Assembly (NCBI GenBank): GCA_902493335.1
Contig: CABUPJ010000033.1
Span: 1 to 41,075 of the forward strand
Direction: 5' to 3'
DNA: 41,075 nt
Source: an uncultured Porphyromonadaceae bacterium
GTDB lineage: Bacteria > Bacteroidota > Bacteroidia > Bacteroidales > Muribaculaceae
A program made the position numbers and the translations under genes. Positions 15,887 through 24,300 of this stretch are shown piece by piece (positions within the stretch are counted from its first letter, which is position 1; every line of letters begins with the position of its first letter). Under the pieces are notes generated by a model, which was not told the origin of the DNA, did not search any database, and saw nothing but the letters and a program-made list of their open reading frames with translations.

Positions 15887-16420
15887 ATGAAAGAAGAAAT
15901 ACTTATAGCCGGTTTCGGCGGCCAGGGCGTACTCTCGATGGGCAAAATCCTCGCCTATGCCGGACTTATGAGCGGCCTCGAAGTGACATGGATGCCCAGC
16001 TACGGTCCCGAACAGCGCGGCGGCACAGCCAACGTCACGGTCATCGTCAGCGACAGCCCCATCAGCTCGCCCGTGCTCGACAGCTACGACACAGCCGTTC
16101 TGCTCAACCAGCAGAGCCTCGACAAGTTCGAGAACAAAGTCAAACCCGGCGGCACACTCATCTACGACCCGTCGAGCATTCACCGTCTCCCGGCCCGCAC
16201 CGACATCGCCATCGTCGCCATCGACGCCATGACAGCCGCCATCGAGATGAACAACGCCAAGACCTACAACATGATACTTTTAGGCGCACTGCTCAAACGC
16301 CGCCCCATCGTCTCGGTCGACGCCGTCATCAAAGGTCTCAAGAAGACGCTTCCCGAACGCCACCACCACCTCATCCCGCTCAACGAGGAAGCCATCAACC
16401 GCGGCATGTCGCTCGTCTGA
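15887..16420 (+). CDS. korC: 2-oxoacid:ferredoxin oxidoreductase, gamma subunit
   Basis: A 177-residue gamma subunit that binds the CoA side of the complex. The hallmark IAGFGGQGVLSMGK is at about 7-20, with GPEQRGGTANVTV at about 40-52. NQQSLDKFENKVKPGGTLIYD and NMILLGALLKR are also typical. This completes a delta-alpha-beta-gamma enzyme. A likely terminator hairpin begins 30 nt after the stop codon, and then comes the second hairpin island. Confidence 0.92.
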   Translation: MKEEILIAGFGGQGVLSMGKILAYAGLMSGLEVTWMPSYGPEQRGGTANVTVIVSDSPISSPVLDSYDTAVLLNQQSLDKFENKVKPGGTLIYDPSSIHRLPARTDIAIVAIDAMTAAIEMNNAKTYNMILLGALLKRRPIVSVDAVIKGLKKTLPERHHHLIPLNEEAINRGMSLV

Positions 16421-16450
16421 CTCAACATTCCACCAAAATACCTCAATCCG

Positions 16451-16484
16451 CGAGGCTGCGCCACCCCACACCGACGCAGCCTCG
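16451..16484 (+). terminator. Putative terminator of the kor operon
   Basis: The 10-bp arms CGAGGCTGCG and CGCAGCCTCG surround a 14-nt loop, followed by ACCTTTTCC. The stem is strong but the U tract is short and interrupted, so termination efficiency is uncertain. Confidence 0.5.
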
Positions 16485-16555
16485 ACCTTTTCCGCCCCCC
16501 GCAGCAACGCACGATGCACAATCGGGAGCAGGCTGGAGGCGTCAGGCGATATGGA

Positions 16556-16636
16556 CCAAGGGCTTCAGCCCTTGGAATCAAAGCGTTGGCTGCTACGGCT
16601 GAAGCCGTAGTTCCATACGACGCCGAGCTCGGCGTC
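16556..16636 (+). repeat. Cluster of perfect palindromes, island 2
   Basis: Three hairpins in a row: CCAAGGGC-TTCA-GCCCTTGG (16556-16575), CTACGGC-TGAA-GCCGTAG (16593-16610) and GACGCCG-AGCT-CGGCGTC (16619-16636). Between the first two, GGAATCAA is shared with island 1, where a related series begins at 248. The last is followed by GCACTTTAATAGC, matched after the 361-378 hairpin. Confidence 0.75.
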
Positions 16637-16720
16637 GCACTTTAATAGCTTAGGTTGATGAGCCTATGCAGGCATCGCTGAAGCTCGGAGCCGAGACAAA
16701 ATTTTAGCTTTAACTCTGAG

Positions 16721-16747
16721 TTATCGGAATTATCGGAGCTTTCGGAG
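16721..16747 (+). repeat. Short tandem repeat, 9-nt unit, three copies
   Basis: The units read TTATCGGAA, TTATCGGAG and CTTTCGGAG, directly adjoining. It lies between hairpins in island 2. The unit count may vary between strains; no function is visible. Confidence 0.6.
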
Positions 16748-16756
16748 TAATCAGGT

Positions 16757-16862
16757 ATCGCCTGCAAGGCGATGATTTTACTGGTGGCCGCGTAGGCCGA
16801 GGCGCTGTGCGCCGGCCTGCGCGGATAGGTGGCAATCAGTGAGTGAGCGTCTGCAAGACGCT
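16757..16862 (-). repeat. Composite palindromic element, copy 2 (inverted)
   Basis: Read on the plus strand it has ATCGCCT-GCA-AGGCGAT (16757-16773), a conserved spacer containing GATTTTACTG, then an outer stem CCGCGTAGGCC / GGCCTGCGCGG with inner stem GGCGC/GCGCC and loop TGT (16788-16824), and finally AGCGTCT-GCA-AGACGCT (16846-16862). It is the reverse complement of the order seen in copies 1 and 3. The last hairpin takes the place of the TGCGTTT/AAACGCA hairpin of the other copies. Confidence 0.75.
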
Positions 16863-16891
16863 GACGCGGCTCGCAATGAAGTTAATCTTTA

Positions 16892-17842
16892 TCACACATC
16901 CAGGTCGGCTATGATTGATTCGACGGCGGGGATGGCGGCTGGATTGAAGGCGGGGATAAGGTCGCGGGGGGTGATGGGGGCGACATCGGGAGTGAGGCCT
17001 GCCATCTTGGCGATGCGGCCTATGAGTTCGGGAGCTGTGTAGCGGCGTCGTAATTCGGCCATCGAGAGTGAGGCGTCGCGTTTTGAAAGGCGAACGCCGG
17101 CATCATTGACTATCAGCGGCAGGTGGGCAAACCGTGGCGGCTCATAGCCTAAAAGGCGGTAAAGGTAGATCTGCTGTGCCGACGAAAGCAGGAGGTCGTT
17201 GCCGCGCATCACTTCAGTGACACCCATTGTCGCGTCATCGACGACGACGGCGAGCTGATAGGCCCAGGCTCCGTCGGCACGCCGTAGTATAAAATCACCG
17301 CAGTGGCTGTCGAGGGCTACTTCCTGATGACCGTAAACGAGGTCGTCGAAAGCGATTATGTCACTCGGCACATAAAGCCTCACCGCGGCGCCGGCGCTTC
17401 TGTCAGCGAGCCCGCTCCACGGCGTCGGCAGGACGGCGGGACGGCATGTGCCGCCGTAGATGATACGCCCGTCGGACTGATGCGGCGCCTGTGTCGCCAG
17501 GATATCGGCACGGCGGCAGCGGCATGGATAGCAGTAACCCGTGTCGAGCAGCTTGGCCAAAGCCGCCTCATATATGTCGTGGCGACGGCTCTGGCTGTAA
17601 GGACCCGAGGGCCCGCGGTCGTCAAGGGCGCCTTCGTCCCAGTCGAGCCCGAGCCAGTCGAGGTCGTCTTCAATCTGACGCGCATATTCATACTTAGAGC
17701 GCTGGGGGTCAAGGTCCTCGATGCGGAGAATCCAGCTGCCGCCCTGCCGTCTGACCGACAGCCACGACAGCAGCGCTGTATAGATATTGCCAAGATGCAT
17801 CCGCCCTGTGGGCGACGGCGCAAAACGTCCTTTTATTTCCAT
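16892..17842 (-). CDS. gluQ: Glutamyl-Q tRNA(Asp) synthetase
   Basis: Activates glutamate and attaches it to queuosine at position 34 of tRNA(Asp); 316 residues. It is a GluRS paralogue without the anticodon-binding domain, which explains the short length. The N-terminus RFAPSPTGRMHLGN contains the HIGH-type motif (HLGN, 16-19). RLSKRD at 251-256 is the KMSKS-type motif. A zinc site typical of GluQ-RS is visible in YCYPCRCRR (Cys104, 107, 109) and YGGTCR (Tyr129, Cys133). The presence of GluQ-RS implies that the host makes queuosine-modified tRNA. The gene ends near island 2 and diverges from the M48-like gene. Confidence 0.93.
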   Translation of the reverse strand: MEIKGRFAPSPTGRMHLGNIYTALLSWLSVRRQGGSWILRIEDLDPQRSKYEYARQIEDDLDWLGLDWDEGALDDRGPSGPYSQSRRHDIYEAALAKLLDTGYCYPCRCRRADILATQAPHQSDGRIIYGGTCRPAVLPTPWSGLADRSAGAAVRLYVPSDIIAFDDLVYGHQEVALDSHCGDFILRRADGAWAYQLAVVVDDATMGVTEVMRGNDLLLSSAQQIYLYRLLGYEPPRFAHLPLIVNDAGVRLSKRDASLSMAELRRRYTAPELIGRIAKMAGLTPDVAPITPRDLIPAFNPAAIPAVESIIADLDV

Positions 17843-17849
17843 AATAATA

Positions 17850-17857
17850 CAAATGTA
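17850..17857 (-). promoter_or_regulatory. Candidate -7 box for gluQ
   Basis: TACATTTG on the minus strand (plus-strand 17850-17857) matches TAnnTTTG. It lies only 7 nt upstream of the ATG at 17842, so transcription would begin at or within a few bases of the start codon. No -33 box is visible at the right distance. Confidence 0.35.
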
Positions 17858-17870
17858 TGAAAAATTTCTT

Positions 17871-17878
17871 TATCTTTG
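17871..17878 (+). promoter_or_regulatory. Candidate -7 box for the M48-like gene
   Basis: TATCTTTG matches TAnnTTTG and lies 25 bp upstream of the ATG at 17904, implying a leader of roughly 18-20 nt. No good TTTG -33 element is at the expected spacing. It sits 13 bp from the opposing gluQ -7 box, so the two promoters must overlap. Confidence 0.4.
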
Positions 17879-17903
17879 TGAATCTATAAAATCTTCTTAA
17901 ACC

Positions 17904-18881
17904 ATGAAAAGAGCTTCTTTATTCCTCCTGATAATCATTTCGTCATTAAATATTTTTGCTGCAAATAATCAGAAACAATATAAAAAACTGATTGAAACGT
18001 ATGATGTCGCAGACGAGGTGAAAGGCATCGAGACAAACAGTCCGGCTGAGTTCTGGAGTGTAATGCTCAAGAACAACGAACCGTATTTAAAATTTGCCGA
18101 AGACATCAAGAAAGGCAAAGGATCCGAGAAAGAAGCTCTCGAATATACCGCGCAACTGCCCCACCTCTCTCATGACAACGAGAATATCATCAGTCGCAGA
18201 CAAAGTTTCTGCGACTCGCTTCTGAGCAATACGGGTATCGCCGGACTCAATCTCAATTGCTCGCTATATCTCATAAACTCGAATGAAATCAACGCATACA
18301 CCGCCCTCACCGACGACGGTTTTGCGATATGCCTGACTACCGGCCTGTTAAACCGCGAAGGTATGACAGACGATATTCTAACGGGCTATGTAGCCAACAG
18401 CTTTGTGCATGGCGCCCTGAATCATCATACGAGAGTCTTCTATGATTATGCCAGACAGCGGCGCAAAAATGCGATTTACGGAGGTCTTGCTTTCGGTGTA
18501 GCAGGTTTTTCGATAGGCATCGGACGTCTTCTGACCCCTCCGCCAACGCCTCCGGCGGACAATGATTATGACGGATCTGAAGATATAATCGAATCGACCC
18601 GGACATACTGCTTCGACTACACTCAGGCTCAGATATTCGAGGCCGACCTGATCGCATACCGCTTCCTTGAAAACCTCGGTCGTGGAGATGATTATATCGA
18701 CGGACTGAGAATACTGGGAAAAGAATATGACGATCTGTATGCCGTCTTTGACAACCGCCCGACTGTAGAGTCGCGTATCGAATTTCTCGAGTTTGTCAGA
18801 GATAATCCACAGTTAGGCAACACAAAAAACGCCGGTCTGAGAATCAAACGTCTCCAGAAGGCAAGAAAAAACAAGAAATAA
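17904..18881 (+). CDS. Secreted M48-like protein with degraded zinc-peptidase motif
   Basis: A 325-residue protein with a signal peptide (MKRASLFLLIIISSLNIFAA). Residues 128-175 follow the M48 metallopeptidase pattern: an EINAYTALTDDGFAICLTTGLLNREG strand-loop-helix, then VANSFVHGALNHH. There the usual HExxH reads NSFVH (165-169): the first zinc His and the catalytic Glu are missing, while the second His is kept. The third-ligand segment is present (QIFEADLIAYRFLENLG, Glu246), as is the late RPTVESRIEFL block. A Gly-rich hydrophobic stretch lies at about 193-210. Peptidase activity is therefore unlikely, and a binding or scaffold role is possible. The gene is more A/T-rich than its neighbours. 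Its stop is 6 nt from the convergent UvrA-like gene. Confidence 0.75.
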   Translation: MKRASLFLLIIISSLNIFAANNQKQYKKLIETYDVADEVKGIETNSPAEFWSVMLKNNEPYLKFAEDIKKGKGSEKEALEYTAQLPHLSHDNENIISRRQSFCDSLLSNTGIAGLNLNCSLYLINSNEINAYTALTDDGFAICLTTGLLNREGMTDDILTGYVANSFVHGALNHHTRVFYDYARQRRKNAIYGGLAFGVAGFSIGIGRLLTPPPTPPADNDYDGSEDIIESTRTYCFDYTQAQIFEADLIAYRFLENLGRGDDYIDGLRILGKEYDDLYAVFDNRPTVESRIEFLEFVRDNPQLGNTKNAGLRIKRLQKARKNKK

Positions 18882-18887
18882 GGAGGC

Positions 18888-21383
18888 TCAGCGTATAAAC
18901 CTGCCGGTGACGCTGTCGGGCGAGGCGGCGATGGCGGCAGGCGTTCCGGCTGCGACGACGCGGCCGCCTTTAGTGCCTCCGCCGGGGCCCATGTCAATGA
19001 TATAGTCGGCATTGCGTATCACGTCGAGGTCGTGCTCGATGACTATGACTGTCGCTCCGGCCTCGACAAGATGCTGAAGCACACCGAGCAAGGTCATCAC
19101 GTCGAGGGGATGCAGGCCGATGGTCGGTTCGTCAAAGACAAAAACCGAATCGCTCTGGGCCTTGCCCATCTCGGCCGATAGTTTCAGCCGCTGCGCCTCA
19201 CCGCCCGACAGGCTCGGAGTCGCCTCGCCAAGAGTAAGATAGCCCAAGCCGAGATCGCGCAGCGTTTTCAGACGGCTTTTGACTGTACGGTGGCCGGCGC
19301 AGAGGTCTACGGCGCGACATACATCGGTTTCCATGAGTTCGGGCAAGGTAAACGATTCGCCATGACGGTTTACGCTGTGGATGAGCGAGCAGTCGCGCGA
19401 ATAACGTGTGCCGTGACACTCGGGACACGGGATGTCGACGTCGGGCAGGAACTGTATGTCGAGACTGACCGAGCCGGTGCCGTCGCAGACAGGACAGCGC
19501 AAGTTGCCGGTATTATACGAGAAATCAGAGGCTTTATAACCATACATGCGGGCGTCGGCTGTGGCGGCATAGATTTTGCGCAGCTCGTCGTGGATATTGG
19601 CGTATGTGGCGACGGTCGAACGCACATTGGCGCCTATCGGGGTCGAGTCGATGAGCTTGACATGCTTTATACCCTCGGCCTCAATGCGTCTGACATGAGC
19701 AGGAAGCGCGCGGCCGTCGAGCTGAGCCTGAAGACCGGCGACAAGGCTCTCGAGAATCAGCGTCGTCTTGCCCGAACCCGACACACCGGTGACGACCGTG
19801 AGGCGTCCTTTGGGAATATCGACCTCGAGGGGTCGGACGGTGTGGATTGCATCGGTCGATATATGTATGCATCCGTCGTCAAAAATGTCTTCGGCGGGGA
19901 TTTCGGGCCGCAGACGGCCGCCGGCTTTTCCGGCGAGAAAAGGCCCGATTTTCGACTCAGGGTCGGCCTCGACGTCGTCGACAGAGCCTTGGGCGACTAT
20001 GCGGCCGCCGTCCTCTCCCGCGCCAGTACCCATCTCGATGATATGGTCGGCGACGCCGAGAATCTGTGTGTCATGGTCGACGAGGACGACTGAATTGCCG
20101 TCGGCGACGAGATCGTTCATCACGCCGACAAGGCCGATGATATTGGCCGGATGAAGACCGATTGACGGCTCGTCAAGGACATATAGTACGCCTGTCGTGC
20201 GGTTTCTGACAACGCGGGCAAGCTGCATGCGCTGTCGCTCGCCGGTCGAGAGCGTCGACGTGGCGCGGTCGAGTGTCAGATAACCGAGTCCGAGGTCGAG
20301 CAGACGGCGTGCGGTCTGCAGATAGGAGTCACAGATGCTGCGAGCCATCGGGCGCATGTCGTCGGGCAGCGTCCCGGGAACCCCGCGGACCCATTCGACG
20401 CTCTCGGCGAGAGTCATCTCACAGGCGGCGTCGAGACCTATGCCGCGCAGACGCGGAGCACGGGCCTTGTCAGAAAGGCGGGTGCCGCGACACGCCGGAC
20501 AAAGCCCCTGGTGAAGAAAGCGCGCGACACGCTTCATGCCCTTGTCGTCCTTGACTTTGGCGAGGGCGTTTTCGACGGTATAGACTGCGCTGTAGAATGT
20601 AAAGTCAAGCTCGACGGCCTGCTCGGAGTTCTTGCCTTTATAGAGAATATGTTTCTTCTCGGCCGGCCCGTCGAAGACGATTTCACGCTCTTTTGGCGTC
20701 AGCTGATTGAAAGGCACGTCGGTGCGCACGCCCATGGCGCGGCAGACATCGGTCATGAGCGACCACATCAGCGTCTTCCACGGCGCTACGGCGCCCTCGT
20801 CGATTGTCAGAGTCTCGTCGGGCACAAGAGTCGAGCGGTCGACGGTCATCACCGTGCCCGTGCCGCCGCAACGCTCGCAGGCACCTGTGCTGTTGAACGA
20901 GAGATCTTCGGCCGACGGACCGTAGAACGCCGTACCGCAGTTTTCGCATATCAGCTCACGCTCGGCCGCCACATCAAGCGACGGCGCGTGATAGTGGCCG
21001 CACTTGGGACAGCGGTGGCTCGCGAGGCGCGAGAACATCAGGCGCAGGCTGTTCAGCAGTTCTGTGCCGGTGCCGAAAGTACTTCTTATGCCCGGCACAC
21101 CGGGACGCTGATGCAAGGCTATCGAAGCCGGGATATAGAGAATCTCATCGACATCGGCCTTGGGCGCCTGGGTCATGCGGCGGCGCGTATAGGTCGACAT
21201 GGCCTCGAGATATCGCCGCGAACCCTCGGCATAGAGAACGCCGAGCGCGAGCGACGATTTGCCCGAGCCCGACACGCCGGCGATGCCGACGATGCTGTTG
21301 AGTGGTATGTCTACGTTGATATTCTTGAGATTATGTACCCGCGCACCGCGGACTTCAATATTTCTGACAGACTTTTCTACCAT
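18888..21383 (-). CDS. Short UvrA paralogue (UvrA2-like ABC ATPase)
   Basis: An 831-residue twin-ABC ATPase of the UvrA family. First ATPase half: GVSGSGKSS at 36-44, signature LSTGERQR near 379 and VLYVLDEPSIGLHP. Second half: GVSGSGKTT near 531-540, LSGGEAQRLKL near 726 and VFVFDEPTIGLHP. Zinc-type cysteine pairs occur in CPKCGHYH...CENCG, CERCGGTG, CPACRGTR, CPVCDGTG and CPECHGTR. Classical UvrA is about 940 residues; the shortfall lies mostly between the first Walker A and the first signature, where the UvrB-binding domain normally sits. It may act in drug tolerance or lesion scanning without UvrB (inference). It follows sprE by 12 nt on the same strand. Confidence 0.88.
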   Translation of the reverse strand: MVEKSVRNIEVRGARVHNLKNINVDIPLNSIVGIAGVSGSGKSSLALGVLYAEGSRRYLEAMSTYTRRRMTQAPKADVDEILYIPASIALHQRPGVPGIRSTFGTGTELLNSLRLMFSRLASHRCPKCGHYHAPSLDVAAERELICENCGTAFYGPSAEDLSFNSTGACERCGGTGTVMTVDRSTLVPDETLTIDEGAVAPWKTLMWSLMTDVCRAMGVRTDVPFNQLTPKEREIVFDGPAEKKHILYKGKNSEQAVELDFTFYSAVYTVENALAKVKDDKGMKRVARFLHQGLCPACRGTRLSDKARAPRLRGIGLDAACEMTLAESVEWVRGVPGTLPDDMRPMARSICDSYLQTARRLLDLGLGYLTLDRATSTLSTGERQRMQLARVVRNRTTGVLYVLDEPSIGLHPANIIGLVGVMNDLVADGNSVVLVDHDTQILGVADHIIEMGTGAGEDGGRIVAQGSVDDVEADPESKIGPFLAGKAGGRLRPEIPAEDIFDDGCIHISTDAIHTVRPLEVDIPKGRLTVVTGVSGSGKTTLILESLVAGLQAQLDGRALPAHVRRIEAEGIKHVKLIDSTPIGANVRSTVATYANIHDELRKIYAATADARMYGYKASDFSYNTGNLRCPVCDGTGSVSLDIQFLPDVDIPCPECHGTRYSRDCSLIHSVNRHGESFTLPELMETDVCRAVDLCAGHRTVKSRLKTLRDLGLGYLTLGEATPSLSGGEAQRLKLSAEMGKAQSDSVFVFDEPTIGLHPLDVMTLLGVLQHLVEAGATVIVIEHDLDVIRNADYIIDMGPGGGTKGGRVVAAGTPAAIAASPDSVTGRFIR

Positions 21384-21395
21384 GGTAAATGAATC

Positions 21396-24300
21396 TTATT
21401 CCATATCCGGCTCGTCCGACTGGTTGCCGGGGTCATAGGCAGGGAGGACGGGTGTCTTAGGCTTCTCGGGACGGCGGGGAGCCTCTTTCTTCTGCTCGGG
21501 TGCGTCGGTCTGCTTAGGCTCGTCCTTGAGCTCGGGCTGTCCGGGCTGCACCACAGGCTCTTTCACCTCGGACTCATTGACTTCCTCAAGCACTTCGTCG
21601 ACTATGACGCCGTCGCCGCCGGAGTCTTTCAGACGCTCGTCGGCATCGTCGAGAGTCTCGACCTCCTCAGGCTGGAGAAGCCCGGCTTGTGCGTCGATAT
21701 AATTCTGACTTTCAAGATATTTGAAGTAATCGTCGAACGAGCGGCCCTCGTTGATAAGTTTCTCGAAATTGCCGACGCCCATAGGTATCGGACGGACGCC
21801 CTTGGGAAGCTTGAACTCGTCGGAGGCGGCCATGACGCGACGGTAGTGATTAAGCTCGTCGAGGCTGTCGAAGCCACGGACGATGACCATGCCGAGGCGG
21901 CCGAAATTCATCTGCTCGATATCGAAGTCCTTGACGACAAACGATTTGAAGTTATGGCGTGCGATCTCGTAGATAAGCGCGTTGCCAGGCACCTCGGCAG
22001 TGTCATAGACAAAGACAAGGAGCTGCTTGATATTCGGGTCGAGGTCGAAGACGACAGGGTCGAGCGATGTGCTGTCGTTGGGGTTGTCGCTCAGACGGAG
22101 ATCCCAGAACATACCGCGGAGGTTACCGCCGCTGCCGGCGTGGAGCTTGCGTCCCTGAGCCATGCCTTTGAGCCATGCGGCGGCCACGGGCGTGATGTCG
22201 GTGTCGGGATAGCGCTCGAGCATGTCGCGAAGCACGGCGTTGAACTCATCGGGCCGGTTCTCGGTGACGTATGCCAGGGCGTGAAGGAACATGAACTTAG
22301 GCATGATCTTGCTCAGCGGATATTTCTCCGACATCTCGGCGTAGGCGCTGTGGACCCGGTCGTTGCGGTTGTTGAGATAGTCGTCGTAGGTCTGCTCGTA
22401 GAGCTGCTGCTGGCGGGCGTCCATCGTCTTCAGATTCTCGATATACCGGGGGTCACGCATTGCTGTGCCGTATTTGCTGTCGGGGAAATCGTCGATGATG
22501 AGACGGCGGTAACGCTCGGCCTCGGCGGTCTTGCCCTCGCGCATATACATCAGATAGATGTTATAGTAGACGTCGAGACGGTAGACATTGTCGGGATAGT
22601 CTTTGAGCAGGCGGTCGAACTCGCTCATCGACGCGGGGAAGTCCTCGAGCTTGTCCTTGAGTATCACGCCCATGTTAAACAGACCTTCCTGGATGATATC
22701 GTTACAGGTCTGACGTTCGGCATCGGTCTTGGGTATCTGCGACAAATAGTATTCGGGGAAATGCGGGTCGTCGGCCGAAGCCTCTTTCTTATCGTCGCCG
22801 TCGGGAGCGTCGCCGCCCGCGGCAATACTGTCGGCAAGAACGTCGTCTTTGTCAGAGTCGGCGTCGAAGTCGTTGACGTTGAAAGTAGCCTTGTTGCGGC
22901 GGCGCCAGTCGTCTTCGAGCTTGCGCGAGCCCCAACGGCGCTGAAACTCGGTCTTGCCCGAGTTGCGGGTCGCCGTGTTGTAGAAATACCACGAGTTGTC
23001 GCTGTTGATATTGAACGAATTGGGTGCCTGCGCGGCGTTGCCGTTGTTAAACTGGTTGCCCTGTGCGGCCTGATTGGCGAGATACTCCTCGCGACGGGCG
23101 TTCTCGGCCTCCTCTTTCTCCTTTTTGACAAGCTCCTCGATGATTTTGTTGACGACCTCGAGCTGTTGCTCGGGCGTCATGCGGCTGAGGCGCAGCAGCG
23201 AGTCCTGAAGAGTGACGTTCTGCGAGTAGAGCGCCAGTTCGTCAAGGACGTCGGAGCGCCGTTTCAACAGCTTGTAGTCGGGAAAAGTCTCGGGCAACTG
23301 AGGTATGGCCTCGGCATAACAGGGCTGTGCCTTCTCATACTGCCGGCGCTCGAAATACAGTCCGCCGAGGGTTATCTGGCTGACGGCCTTGTCGATGCCG
23401 TTGCGCGTACTCTTCTCGGCTGCAAGCACATAGTTTTCGATGGCTTTGTTAGTGTCGCGGCGCGAGAGATAGAGATTGCCGATGGCATAATATATCTGAT
23501 CAAGATAATCCTTGTTTCTGTCATAGCGTGTCATGCGTTTGAGCGCCTTGACCTCGGAGGTGATGTCGCTGCCGTCGAAGACCTCGCTCTGCTTGATGCG
23601 GGCATTGAATTTCGTGCGGTATGGCGCCGACGACGAGCCTCCCGCCTTCTTGAAGGCCTCGTAGGCTGCCTTTTTCTGCCCCAGGCGGGTATATACCTGT
23701 CCGAGAAGGAAGTTGAGACGAGTCTTCTGTGAGCCCGACGACGTCTTGATGGCCTCGCGGAGATATGGCACGGCTTTCTCATAGTCACCTGACTTGATCT
23801 CATAGTCGGCGTAGACATAATTGTAGAGTCCGCGCAGGGTCTTGTCGGTGAGTTCGGCCTCCTTGATGCGCGTTATTATCATCTCGGCCTCGAAAAGCCA
23901 GCCGAGAGAGACATAGCTCTGAGCCTGCCACAGCTTTGCCTCGGTGACAGTCTTTGGCAGCCATGAGAAATGGCGGCTTATATAGAAGAATGTCGACGCG
24001 GCGCCGAGAAAATCGCCGTTGTAGTACTGGCTGCGGCCCATCATCATCCAGGCGTTGTGGAGGAAGGGGTTATACTCGTCGCGTTTGAGCCAGGCCTTGT
24101 ATTCGGGCGAGTTCTTGCCGCCCTTGCGCTGCGGACGTTGCTTGATCGAACGCAGCTGTATGGCTTTCTGGGCCTTCTCTATCGAGCGGTTGAAGCTGCC
24201 CGTGGGCTGAGGGGCGAGCGGGTCGCTCTTGGCCTCGACGGGGTGCATGAACACCAGCCGCGAGTAGTCGTCCTCGTAGGCGCGCTCCATCTCGTCGAGC

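Larger units (their letters stand above)
16421..16891. other. Gene-free island 2, hairpin mosaic and tandem repeat
   Basis: This is 471 bases between korC and the convergent end of the GluQ-RS gene. It holds the putative kor terminator (16451-16484), a cluster of perfect palindromes (16556-16636), smaller hairpins at 16662-16673 and 16684-16695, a 9-nt tandem repeat (16721-16747) and the inverted copy of the composite palindromic element (16757-16862). Nothing coding is credible. Confidence 0.8.

Noticed and set aside
16556..16862. Hairpin cluster as tRNA or structured ncRNA gene
   Set aside because: No cloverleaf, T-loop or CCA-type features. The hairpins are independent and reordered in the other islands.
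21687..23732. 681-residue plus-strand open frame
   Set aside because: It lies antisense within the SprE/PorW-like gene, whose lipobox and TPR pattern are clear. The antisense product is Val/Glu/Asp-rich shadow sequence with no recognisable domain.
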